The notes beneath the pieces were generated by a model that saw only the letters and a program-made list of their open reading frames with translations, was not told the origin of the DNA and did no database searches. Both the position numbers and the translations under genes were made by a program. Shown here in pieces: positions 44,376 through 51,673 of a DNA stretch of 64,000 bases. Position 1 is the first letter of the stretch. Each line of letters starts with the position of its first letter. Source of the DNA: Hyphomicrobiales bacterium (lineage in GTDB: Bacteria > Pseudomonadota > Alphaproteobacteria > Rhizobiales > Rhizobiaceae); contig UBJO01000018.1 in assembly GCA_900465665.1 (NCBI GenBank), forward strand, positions 58,608-122,607, written 5' to 3'.

Positions 44376-44567
44376 ATGTCGAACCGTGCCAAAAAACCGC
44401 GGAACCGTGGTCGTGTGTCTGCGCAATGCGCGAAGGGTGGATCCATTACCGCTCGATGGGAGAGCTGGGTGTTTCTGGATCCGGCCTTCACGGATAGCGA
44501 AGACACTTTCGAAGGTGGCGACTATCGCAAGGCCGCGACGTCGCTTCGTCTCGAGAAAGACTTCTAA
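44376..44567 (+). CDS. Small protein behind leader 1 (63 aa), unknown
   Basis: 63 codons from ATG 44376, AAGGA seven bases upstream, 21 bases after leader hairpin 1. The N-terminus is basic (MSNRAKKPRNRGRVSAQCAK) and the remainder acidic/aromatic (WVFLDPAFTDSEDTFEGGDY). No family recognised. Its position after a leader parallels tnsA at 47237, so it could be a heavily deleted first gene of an amplified leader-tnsA-tnsB unit, but sequence similarity is not evident. Confidence 0.5.
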   Translation: MSNRAKKPRNRGRVSAQCAKGGSITARWESWVFLDPAFTDSEDTFEGGDYRKAATSLRLEKDF

Positions 44568-44607
44568 CCCACAACCGTCATACGGCACTAGCGCCTGTGT
44601 ATCAAAT

Positions 44608-44644
44608 CAGACGCGCCTCGGCGACGAGCGTGCGAGGGCGTCTG
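44608..44644 (+). ncRNA. Leader hairpin copy 2
   Basis: Outer stem CAGACGC/GCGTCTG, inner CTCG-GCGA-CGAG (a true GNRA tetraloop) with GCGC/GTGC and a bulged C. The start codon GTG 44668 follows 23 bases later, with AAGGAG between. Confidence 0.72.
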
Positions 44645-44667
44645 CGAATCTTGGAAAGGAGCCAAAC

Positions 44668-44973
44668 GTGTTGAACGGCAGCAAAAACAAATACCCGCTG
44701 AACTCGACAGCCGCGCACCTGCGCCAACCCGTCATGCGCGGCGAGATCGAACGTCTCTTTCAGGGCGTGGAGACTTCTTATGCCACCAATGATCGGCTCG
44801 AAGCCGAGTCAGGCCAAGTCGCGCCATATGATGCGTGCGTTAAGCAAGTTCAGGAAATGGACAGACACGTCCTGGATTGTATCCGCGCGCTTCGATCGAT
44901 GCACACCCGCCTCGACTCTCAATCGTTTGAGCCACTTTCCGCTCTCCGCAACTTTGATCGCAAGGGAGTATGA
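44668..44973 (+). CDS. Helical protein behind leader 2 (101 aa), unknown
   Basis: 101 residues from GTG 44668, AAGGAG six bases upstream. The start LNGSKNKYPLNSTAAHLRQP faintly recalls the TnsA-like start (SDGRKYPKLI...LRQRP). The rest (MRGEIERLFQGVETSYATND, EMDRHVLDCIRALRSMHTRL) is predicted all-helical and unrelated to a nuclease fold. The stop overlaps the following tnsB-like ORF. By position it takes the place of tnsA in a leader, gene, tnsB-like order. Confidence 0.55.
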   Translation: MLNGSKNKYPLNSTAAHLRQPVMRGEIERLFQGVETSYATNDRLEAESGQVAPYDACVKQVQEMDRHVLDCIRALRSMHTRLDSQSFEPLSALRNFDRKGV

Positions 44974-44975
44974 TT

Positions 44976-45467
44976 ATGCCATTGGGTCCAACAAGGTACC
45001 GCTTCAACGAGGTCGATCGCATCACGCTGGATGGGCGTGAGGTTCGTCATCACAGCGCCTCGAAAGATGGCATTCTGGTGCAGTTTGACGGTGATGATCC
45101 GCGTGAGGTTTTTGAGCTGACCTGGAGGGATGTGGGAGACCACCTCCGAACTCTCCGCTTGGTGGTGCACAAGGACTACTACAAACTGGTCAAGAGTGGG
45201 GTGCTTTCGACTTTCTCGAATGATCAGGTGGCGTACTATCGACGCTATGCCTGTTTGGTTTTCAGCGTCATGAGGCCAACTGTGCGCCGGGTCTACCGAG
45301 AGATGGAAGCCGACCACCGATGGAGCATGGAACGCGGCGAGCCGATCTTTGAGCTTTGCTCGGAGCGGACATTTCATCGCCTCGTAGATGAGATGCGGCG
45401 GAGCGCTGATGAAACAGCGAGGCTCATGGCGGGGTCCACCCCGATGATCGAGACGCGGTCCAACTAA
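44976..45467 (+). CDS. Partial TnsB paralogue: N-terminal module + second HTH, no catalytic core
   Basis: 163 residues from ATG 44976 (GGGAG upstream; ATG 44970 is possible). Residues ~1-70 match the TnsB N-terminal module: GILVQFDGDDPREVFELTW, RTLRLVVHKDYY; TnsB has GIVIGSIDDKPKNVVAMSW, RTFRLQIEKGYY. Residues ~78-155 then match TnsB residues ~190-265: YYRRYACLVFSVMRPTVRRV, ERGEPIFELCSERTFHRLVD. The ~120-residue first-HTH region is missing and the chain ends before the DDE domain. The frame is intact with its own ribosome binding site. It could occupy transposon ends as a repressor, or be a deletion remnant. Confidence 0.75.
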   Translation: MPLGPTRYRFNEVDRITLDGREVRHHSASKDGILVQFDGDDPREVFELTWRDVGDHLRTLRLVVHKDYYKLVKSGVLSTFSNDQVAYYRRYACLVFSVMRPTVRRVYREMEADHRWSMERGEPIFELCSERTFHRLVDEMRRSADETARLMAGSTPMIETRSN

Positions 45468-45500
45468 ACCGAACAAGGCATTCTGCCTAATCCCTGACAA

Positions 45501-45540
45501 GCAGACGTACCTCGGAGACGAGCGTGCGCAGAACGTCTGC
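45501..45540 (+). ncRNA. Leader hairpin copy 3
   Basis: Outer stem GCAGACGT/ACGTCTGC (8 bp), inner CTCG-GAGA-CGAG (GNRA) with GTAC/GTGC and a bulged C. ATG 45563 follows 22 bases later, with AAAGGAA between. Confidence 0.72.
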
Positions 45541-45562
45541 GGCCAATCGAAAGGAAGTCAAC

Positions 45563-45730
45563 ATGACTGACATGAGCAAGATCAAACGGGAATCGTCGGC
45601 GGCGGTACCCTCAGTGCGCCGCAAGGTAGAACCCTGCGCGGTCAAAACCGTCCAATCGTCGAAGCTCATCACCGTCGCATTCGACGAGTACTCTCGATCG
45701 ATTTGCGGCCTGCTTCTGCAGAAGGACTGA
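45563..45730 (+). CDS. Mini-ORF with a TnsB core strand behind leader 3 (55 aa)
   Basis: 55 residues from ATG 45563. After a basic N-terminus, KLITVAFDEYSRSICGLLL lines up with TnsB AWISVAMDAFSRSVCGIRV, the strand pair just after the first catalytic Asp. The catalytic residues themselves are absent. It precedes the DDE-bearing partial TnsB at 45777 by 46 bases. Probably a deletion product; a role as a small interfering peptide is conceivable but unsupported. Confidence 0.5.
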   Translation: MTDMSKIKRESSAAVPSVRRKVEPCAVKTVQSSKLITVAFDEYSRSICGLLLQKD

Positions 45731-45776
45731 CACTACGCACGCCACAATGAAATCCATCCCAACAAGGGGACCGTAA

Positions 45777-47135
45777 ATGTCTACTCGTCGCACTAAACTT
45801 CTGGTCAACGCAAACGACCGTGTGACTCTCGACTGCCGTCATCATCGTTACCTCGATAAGTTCACGGACGGCATCCTGGTGGAGTCAGATGACGATGGTC
45901 CGCGCACCGTAATCGCCCTGACGTGGACCGATCTCGAGCAGCGCCTGCACAGCCGCCGCTTGATTGTTCACAAGGGCTACTATGGCACGAAAGGAAAGGA
46001 GCCGGTTGGAAAAACCATGCGCTCTGAAGAGGCAGAACGCGTGCCCACTCCGTCGTTTCCGCAGAGCTTGCCCAAAGGCCTGGATGTCCGTCCCATGGAC
46101 ATTTTGGAAATGGACGATGGCAGAATCGATGTTCGCCGCGTCGGACTGAACCTGGGGTTCTGGAACCGCTTGCATCCTGAAGTTCAAGCGCGCCTCGGAC
46201 AAGTTCCTTTTGTATGGGGAACGGCTGCCATGGACGCATGTACCCGCTTGCTCTGCGGGATTCATCTGACCGTTGAGGTCCCCAGCGTAGCCAGCGTTAT
46301 CTCGACGTTGGCGATGGCCGTACGTGAAAAAGGCGCCGAGAAGCTCCTTCACCACGGCCGCGCAAATTGGTTTCAAGGGGGCCGCCCGGGCCAAGTGCAC
46401 ATCGATGGAGCACCGCCGTATAACTCTGCGGCATTCGTTGGGGGGGTTATCGGCCTGACCGGTAGCGATCCGATCCCGAGCAATCAACATCCGCACCTTC
46501 GCGCACGCGTAGAGCGTATGTTCCGCTCGCTGACTTCCGCTCGCTTCGGTTCGCTTCCGGACGTGGTTGGGAACAGCATCCTGCTGGTCGAGAACTACGA
46601 TCCGGCAAAGCACTCGCATCTCACGGACAAAGAGCTGCTTGACCAGTTCGCTCATCTGATCGTGGAGCGCTACCACAACATTCCGCAGCGCGCGTTGGAT
46701 GGCCAGACGCCGTTGGAATGCTGGCTTCAGATGTCCTGCGAGGGAGAAGGCGTACCGCCTCCGCCGTCGAAGGAGGAGTATCGCGGTCTGTTCGGAATCA
46801 AGCTGCGCCGCCGGGTGACCGCACGCGGCGTCTCGATCCTCGGAATCGAATACCGTTCGGCTCACCTCAAGGACTTGCACATGTGGCACCACCGCGCTGA
46901 GGTCGAACTCAGTGTTGACGAAAGCGACATCTCCGCGATCTCGTTCCGGGATCCCCGCGATGGATGCTGGCACCAGGCGTCTGCCATGCTTGAAGGGCTA
47001 AACAGCGTCCCGTTGTCCGAATGGATGGAGACGATCCGTCATGTCACCTCCCACCTCCAGCGCACTGCGAATGCCAACTGGAAGATCGACGTCGCAGCCC
47101 TTAACGATCTGAAGGGGCGTACCGCCAACCTCTAA
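45777..47135 (+). CDS. Partial TnsB paralogue: N-terminal module + complete DDE core, no HTH domains
   Basis: 452 residues, AAGGGG before ATG 45777. Residues 1-70 repeat the N-terminal module (GILVESDDDGPRTVIALTW, RRLIVHKGYY). The sequence then jumps to the core: ILEMDDGRIDV (Asp113), QVHIDGAPPYNSAAF (Asp210), HLRARVERMFRSL (Glu246). The spacings 97 and 36 are identical to those of full TnsB. The beta-barrel part continues to LNSVPLSEWMETIRHV. Both HTH domains and the ~100-residue C-terminal tail that in TnsB proteins binds TnsC are missing. The active site looks intact, but specific DNA binding and TnsC control should be lost. It is highly diverged from full TnsB, not a recent copy. Confidence 0.82.
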   Translation: MSTRRTKLLVNANDRVTLDCRHHRYLDKFTDGILVESDDDGPRTVIALTWTDLEQRLHSRRLIVHKGYYGTKGKEPVGKTMRSEEAERVPTPSFPQSLPKGLDVRPMDILEMDDGRIDVRRVGLNLGFWNRLHPEVQARLGQVPFVWGTAAMDACTRLLCGIHLTVEVPSVASVISTLAMAVREKGAEKLLHHGRANWFQGGRPGQVHIDGAPPYNSAAFVGGVIGLTGSDPIPSNQHPHLRARVERMFRSLTSARFGSLPDVVGNSILLVENYDPAKHSHLTDKELLDQFAHLIVERYHNIPQRALDGQTPLECWLQMSCEGEGVPPPPSKEEYRGLFGIKLRRRVTARGVSILGIEYRSAHLKDLHMWHHRAEVELSVDESDISAISFRDPRDGCWHQASAMLEGLNSVPLSEWMETIRHVTSHLQRTANANWKIDVAALNDLKGRTANL

Positions 47136-47174
47136 ACTGAACCCTCCCGGGACGCTTAGCCCCTCCCGAAAATC

Positions 47175-47214
47175 GCAGGCGTACCTCGGACACGAGCGTG
47201 CGGAGGGCGCCTGC
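47175..47214 (+). ncRNA. Leader hairpin copy 4 (before tnsA-like gene)
   Basis: Outer stem GCAGGCG/CGCCTGC, inner CTCG-GACA-CGAG with GTAC/GTGC and a bulged C. The unpaired 3' strand GGAGG resembles a ribosome binding site. ATG 47237 lies 22 bases downstream, after CAATCGAAAGGAA, which copy 3 shares. Confidence 0.72.
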
Positions 47215-47236
47215 GCCCAATCGAAAGGAAAACAGC

Positions 47237-47956
47237 ATGTCGGACGGTCGTAAATATCCCAAGCTCATCATCGGTGGACGCGACATCACGCTGCGTCAAA
47301 GACCGGGGGCGAAGCCCGTCGAGGAACGCAAAAGCATCGTCTCCAACCGCGTCACGATGGCGTTCCGTGATGGCACCGCGCACCGCCTTGAGAGCGAGCT
47401 CGAAACCGGCGCAATGGAGCTGTTCAATGCCAACCAGAACGTGGTTGCCATCCGCACACAGTTCGGCCCCATCCCGTTTCGCCGAGAGGGCAAGAACCGT
47501 GAGCACTTCGCAGACATCTGCGTCGACTTCCGCAACGGGTGCCGCAATCTGTACGCGGTTCGCAATGAGGCCAACATCGGCGACCTCAAGATCGAGCTTG
47601 AGCTGATCCGCACGCAGACGCTGCACCACTACGCTCACGGCCTGCACCTCCTGACGGAAGCTCAAATCACGAAGCCCGAAATCTACCGCGCTCGTGAGAT
47701 GGCCCGGGCGGTGAAGTTGCAGAACTCCGAGAAGACCGGGTGGGTGATCGATGCCCTCAAGGCGCTCGGCGGTTCCGCCGTCATCTTCGAACTTGCCGCG
47801 TACCTCGGTGCGAAACTCGTCTTCTCCGAGCTTTGGACGGCGATCTGGGCCCTCTTCAACGAAGGCTTGATCCGCCACGTCCACCCTAATCCGGCTGCGG
47901 CCGTGATTACCCGCCTGTCCCGCATCCGTATCGCAAAGGAAAATGCCGATGTCTAA
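47237..47956 (+). CDS. tnsA: TnsA-like endonuclease with altered catalytic motif
   Basis: 239 residues from ATG 47237 (AAAGGAA upstream). Residues ~45-125 resemble the TnsA nuclease domain: HRLESELETGAMELFNANQN gives the Glu, a strand IRTQFGPIPF follows, and HFADICVDF provides the Asp. The next strand, where PD-(D/E)xK enzymes have QxK or ExK, reads LYAVRNEA, so both positions are changed. The C-terminal half is helical with a winged-helix-like part (AVIFELAAYLGAKLVFSELW). TnsA cuts the 5' ends so the element leaves by cut-and-paste; a dead TnsA would give cointegrates. Position just before tnsB supports the call, and similarity alone is modest. Confidence 0.65.
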   Translation: MSDGRKYPKLIIGGRDITLRQRPGAKPVEERKSIVSNRVTMAFRDGTAHRLESELETGAMELFNANQNVVAIRTQFGPIPFRREGKNREHFADICVDFRNGCRNLYAVRNEANIGDLKIELELIRTQTLHHYAHGLHLLTEAQITKPEIYRAREMARAVKLQNSEKTGWVIDALKALGGSAVIFELAAYLGAKLVFSELWTAIWALFNEGLIRHVHPNPAAAVITRLSRIRIAKENADV

Positions 47957-48290
47957 GAAAGAGTCGAAATCCCTGGGCAATGGAATCGAAAGCTTCGACC
48001 CCAACCCTCGACACTATCGCCTCGAGGACCGAAATGATCATGCGGTCGAAGGGGTCAAAAAACGCGTGCCTTCCGCACTGTCGCGGGAAACGAGTTCTCA
48101 GGCCGTTTGCGATGCTCGGTTCCCGCAGGCGCAAACCGGGTGTGGCGGATCTAGCCTCCCTACCGCGTTGCTCAAGCAACTCTGCGAGAAGATCGAAACG
48201 CGGAACCTCGCGAAACAGAAAGTCGACCGCCGCTACTCCCTAAGCCAGCGCCAACTACGCCGCTGGCTAGAGCGCCAACCGCAATCCTGA
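47949..48290 (+). CDS. Partial TnsB paralogue: start region + first-HTH part
   Basis: 113 residues from ATG 47949. DNA around the start (GGAAAATGCCGATGTCTAAG) is almost identical to that of tnsB (GGAGAATGCCCATGTCTAAG), evidence of duplication. A short stretch ESFDPNPRHYRLEDRNDHAV recalls the module (YTFDERPYRFERPYEHGIVI), then most of the module is lost. The end, KVDRRYSLSQRQLRRWLERQ, matches TnsB SKRELFVSRRQFCRWIERFE, the recognition part of the first HTH. It overlaps the tnsA stop and ends 42 bases before tnsB. It supplies the one DNA-binding segment missing from the other two partial TnsBs. Confidence 0.62.
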   Translation: MSKKESKSLGNGIESFDPNPRHYRLEDRNDHAVEGVKKRVPSALSRETSSQAVCDARFPQAQTGCGGSSLPTALLKQLCEKIETRNLAKQKVDRRYSLSQRQLRRWLERQPQS

Positions 48291-48332
48291 TGCCCGGTCT
48301 TCACCGCAGCCATACGGAAAAGGAGAATGCCC

Positions 48333-50579
48333 ATGTCTAAGAAGTACACCAAGTTCAAGGCGAACCAAGATGACGCGTACACATTCGACGAACGTCCGTA
48401 CCGCTTCGAGCGGCCGTATGAACACGGCATCGTAATCGGCTCCATCGACGATAAGCCGAAAAATGTGGTCGCCATGAGTTGGCAGGACATCGACGGCTAC
48501 ATCCGCACGTTCCGTCTCCAGATCGAGAAGGGGTACTATTCGGCGAAGAACGCCATCAAGCGTGCCAACGAGCGCAAGTCGCCTGTGGTGTCGCACGAGG
48601 TCACTTTTCGCCAGGTTCTCGTAGCTAGCTTTCTCGAAGAGGAAGCTGAGGGCGGCGGCGTCGATGCCATCAGCCGCTCGGACGCGAAGATCAAAAAGTT
48701 CTACGCCAAGTTCAAAATCAATACCAAGCAGCTCGTCGAGGACGCCCGCGACGAGCTCAAAAAGAAAAAGTCAAAACGCGAACTCTTCGTGAGCCGCAGG
48801 CAGTTCTGCCGTTGGATCGAGCGTTTCGAGAAAAATGCGCGCTATGCGGATTCCCTGATGCGCCAGAACAAGGGAAGCACCTCTTACGGAAGCCGCTTTA
48901 CGCCTGAGCAGCTTGAGTACTACTCCAAGTTCGTGCGCGGGTATCTGAACCAGAACCAGCCGACCGTCAGAGCGGCCTACAATATGATGCTGGTGGATGT
49001 CGTCGCTCGCGAGGCCGCTAATGAGCCGTTCGTTGAGCCGTGTTCGGAGAGCACATTCCTCCGTTTGGCCCGTGACATGGACGATCGCGATGTCGATTTC
49101 GCGCGTCACAAGGACAAACATCGCATCCAGCGAAAGTACATGCTCTCGGGCAAAGGCCTGCAGCCCAAGTATGCGATGCAAATCCTCGAGATGGACGAGC
49201 ACAAGCTCGACCTTGTCCGTGTCTCCAAAAACCTGGGTATCTGGGAGCGTCTCCACGAAGACGTCCAGGCGAAGTTGGAGAAGAAGGCCCGCGCTTGGAT
49301 CTCAGTTGCCATGGATGCTTTCTCGCGCTCAGTCTGCGGAATCCGCGTGCTTCCCGGTGAACCGGAAGCGGCCGAAGCAGTAGCCACGTTGGCGATGGCA
49401 GTCCGCAATAAGGAGCACGAGACGGCGCTTAGCGGTGGCCATATCGAATGGCCGCAGTGCGGCCGCCCCGACGCCGTGCACACGGATGCCGGCGCCGCAT
49501 ATGTCTCGGCCGACTTCCAGCGCGCGGTGATCGGGCTGACGGGCAAGCACCGTATTCCTCCGTCCAAGCACCCGCATCTGCGCGGGCGCGTCGAGCGCTT
49601 CTTTGGTACGCTCAATTCGCGCTACATGCATCTGTTCTCTGGACGCACTTACTCGAACGTTCTGATGAAGGACAAATACGATCCTGCTAAACACGCTCAT
49701 CTCACGCACATGGAGCTCACTGAGCTTCTGATCCGTCTGATCGTGGTCTGCTACCACAACACGCCACATCGATCGCTGAATGGTGAGACGCCGCTCGAGC
49801 GCTGGTACCGCTCGTCCCAACAGGATGCCGAAGTGGCTCCTCCCCCCACGCAGGCCGAATACCGCGACATCTTCGGCATTCAGATGAAGCGCAAGGTTGG
49901 CAATAACGGCATCACCATCCTTGGTCTCGACTATCGCTCTCCTAAGCTCAGCGCCGTGCAGGAGTATCAGTACAACATCGAACTCAACGTGCGCATCAAC
50001 GACCAGAATATGTCGGCGATCTCTTTCGAGGATCCGCGCGACGGCAAGTGGTACGACGCCCAAGCGACCTTCGAAGGACTCGATAACGTTCCCCTGTCGG
50101 ACTGGATGGAGACGGTCCGCTTCGTCGTTGCTAACCACGGTCCCATGGCGCGCAACGCACGCCGCGCCAAGGAGCTTGTGCTGAGGACTTTGGCGGACGT
50201 CGTCAAAGCAAGCGAGAGCTCGCGCCTTGCGGCAAACGTTGGCTCGCCGCTTCAGAACGAAGCTCGCATCCTCGAGTTCGAGAAGAAGAACAAGGCGATC
50301 TACGAATACTCGCGTCACCTCTGGATCGACTTCGGCAACGACGGCGGCGAAGTCGCCGCATCGGCCGACGGCGCTGAGGCCCGCGACACCGATCCGATGA
50401 ACCCGGTGGGCGATTTCAGCTCAGAGGGCTTTATCGACCCGCAGTCCAAGACTGCCAAGACCAAGAAGGCCACCCAGGCCCGCAAGCATGCGCCTGCCGC
50501 CCCGACTGACGACGACGAAGAGATCGATATCTCCGGCGTGATCCTCGAAACCAACAAAAAGGATGGTTCCCATGACTGA
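48333..50579 (+). CDS. tnsB: TnsB-like DDE transposase (full length)
   Basis: 748 residues from ATG 48333, with AGGAG seven bases upstream; an ATG six bases earlier is too close to the site. Order: N-terminal module (~1-70), first HTH region (~75-175), second HTH (~190-265), RNase-H-like core with Asp288 (ILEMDEHKLDL), Asp385 (VHTDAGAAY) and Glu421 (GRVERFFGTL), then the Mu-type beta-barrel (ISFEDPRDGKWYDA). An acidic tail with basic patches (residues ~620-748) probably contacts TnsC. It catalyses strand transfer of the element ends. The gene overlaps tnsC. Confidence 0.92.
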   Translation: MSKKYTKFKANQDDAYTFDERPYRFERPYEHGIVIGSIDDKPKNVVAMSWQDIDGYIRTFRLQIEKGYYSAKNAIKRANERKSPVVSHEVTFRQVLVASFLEEEAEGGGVDAISRSDAKIKKFYAKFKINTKQLVEDARDELKKKKSKRELFVSRRQFCRWIERFEKNARYADSLMRQNKGSTSYGSRFTPEQLEYYSKFVRGYLNQNQPTVRAAYNMMLVDVVAREAANEPFVEPCSESTFLRLARDMDDRDVDFARHKDKHRIQRKYMLSGKGLQPKYAMQILEMDEHKLDLVRVSKNLGIWERLHEDVQAKLEKKARAWISVAMDAFSRSVCGIRVLPGEPEAAEAVATLAMAVRNKEHETALSGGHIEWPQCGRPDAVHTDAGAAYVSADFQRAVIGLTGKHRIPPSKHPHLRGRVERFFGTLNSRYMHLFSGRTYSNVLMKDKYDPAKHAHLTHMELTELLIRLIVVCYHNTPHRSLNGETPLERWYRSSQQDAEVAPPPTQAEYRDIFGIQMKRKVGNNGITILGLDYRSPKLSAVQEYQYNIELNVRINDQNMSAISFEDPRDGKWYDAQATFEGLDNVPLSDWMETVRFVVANHGPMARNARRAKELVLRTLADVVKASESSRLAANVGSPLQNEARILEFEKKNKAIYEYSRHLWIDFGNDGGEVAASADGAEARDTDPMNPVGDFSSEGFIDPQSKTAKTKKATQARKHAPAAPTDDDEEIDISGVILETNKKDGSHD

Positions 50580-51597
50580 TTCCTTCGCTGCACCCCTCAA
50601 TGCAGGCCTTGAACATATCCGCGCAACCGTAACGGACAAGGTGGCGGAAAAGTCCGCCCTCGTTCGCAACCTGGAGGAGTTCCACGTTAGTACACGCTAC
50701 GACAAGCTTCTCACTTTGGAAGTCGAAAAGCTGCTCGCTACTATCCTGAGCGGCAGCGCGGTGGAAGGCTACGCTCTCGCTGTCGTCGGGAAGTCCGGCG
50801 CCGGGAAAACCCACGCAATCAATCACGCGCTCGACGGCAACCCCGCCTTCAAGCCGTTCTACGTCGGTGTGAACGAGTTGCAGATCTGCATGCGTGTTCG
50901 CACCCCGCCTGTGTGCAGCACGAAGTCGCTCGGCGTCGCCATCTTGCAGCACGTGGGATACCCGCTCTCGCGTACAAAGCTGAACGAGATCGAGATCTGG
51001 CGCTTGGTCCGCGAACAGCTCAAGCGCCGGGAAATCCGCATCATCTACCTCGATGAGGCCCAGCACGTACTCAAGAGCAAGAAGAATGTGATGGAGGTCA
51101 CTGACACGATCAAGTCGTTGATGCAGGACCCCACGTGGCCAATCTGGATCATCATGAGCGGCATTCCGCAAATGCTTGAGGTGATCGAGGGTGATGGTGA
51201 CCATCAGCTTGCGCGTCGCTCGCGCGTCGTCCGCATCGGCGATCTGGAGGAAAAGGACTTTCCAACGATTCTCGCCATCGTCAACGAGATCGCCTCGGAT
51301 GTCTCCTTCAAAGTCGGCTTCCCGCTCAACAAGGGCTTTGTTCGCCGGATGGTTCACGGAGGGATGTCGCTTCAGGGCATGGTCATCCAGTTGATCAAGC
51401 TCTCCATCGAATCCGCGATCTGGGACCCAGAGGAAATTCAGAGCCGTACGTTGCGCTATGACCACTTCGTCGAAGGCTACCGTCGCCTGTGTGACTGCGA
51501 CGACGACACCAACGTCTTCCTGGCCAAGGAGTGGCAGAAGATCGTGCGTGAAGTCAATGAAGAAGGAAAGCTGACCACCGAGCTCGTGGGCAGCTAA
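50572..51597 (+). CDS. tnsC: TnsC/TniB-like AAA+ ATPase
   Basis: 341 residues from ATG 50572, overlapping the tnsB stop by 8 bases. Walker A VVGKSGAGKTHAIN, Walker B IRIIYLDEAQHVL, sensor region WPIWIIMSGIPQML, and RRSRVVRIGDLEE with arginines for nucleotide sensing. In Tn7-like systems this protein bridges the target-bound TniQ and the transposase and enforces target immunity. The length is near the TniB/TnsC minimum, without the long N- and C-terminal extensions of Tn7 TnsC. A strong terminator follows 13 bases after the stop. Confidence 0.92.
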   Translation: MTDSFAAPLNAGLEHIRATVTDKVAEKSALVRNLEEFHVSTRYDKLLTLEVEKLLATILSGSAVEGYALAVVGKSGAGKTHAINHALDGNPAFKPFYVGVNELQICMRVRTPPVCSTKSLGVAILQHVGYPLSRTKLNEIEIWRLVREQLKRREIRIIYLDEAQHVLKSKKNVMEVTDTIKSLMQDPTWPIWIIMSGIPQMLEVIEGDGDHQLARRSRVVRIGDLEEKDFPTILAIVNEIASDVSFKVGFPLNKGFVRRMVHGGMSLQGMVIQLIKLSIESAIWDPEEIQSRTLRYDHFVEGYRRLCDCDDDTNVFLAKEWQKIVREVNEEGKLTTELVGS

Positions 51598-51610
51598 GTC
51601 TCGACGTTTT

Positions 51611-51644
51611 CTTCCCGGCGGAAGTTTCGCCGGGAAGTTTCTTT
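51611..51644 (+). terminator. Rho-independent terminator after tnsC
   Basis: Perfect 10-bp stem CTTCCCGGCG/CGCCGGGAAG, 7-base loop, followed by TTTCTTT. It separates tnsABC from the downstream tniQ, so tniQ must be transcribed by readthrough or its own promoter, a way to keep the targeting protein low. Confidence 0.88.
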
Positions 51645-51673
51645 CGAAGTCAATTAAAGCAAGGACTGCGTTT

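Noticed and set aside
45885..46973. Long minus-strand open frame (362 codons)
   Set aside because: It lies wholly inside the TnsB-like ORF on the plus strand and has no domain or ribosome binding site; a GC-rich shadow frame.
44314..47214. The four hairpins as a CRISPR array or integron attC sites
   Set aside because: Spacing is irregular (about 294, 893 and 1674 bases), with coding genes between. There are no spacers and no RYYYAAC/GTTRRRY core sites. The fixed distance to start codons fits leaders better.
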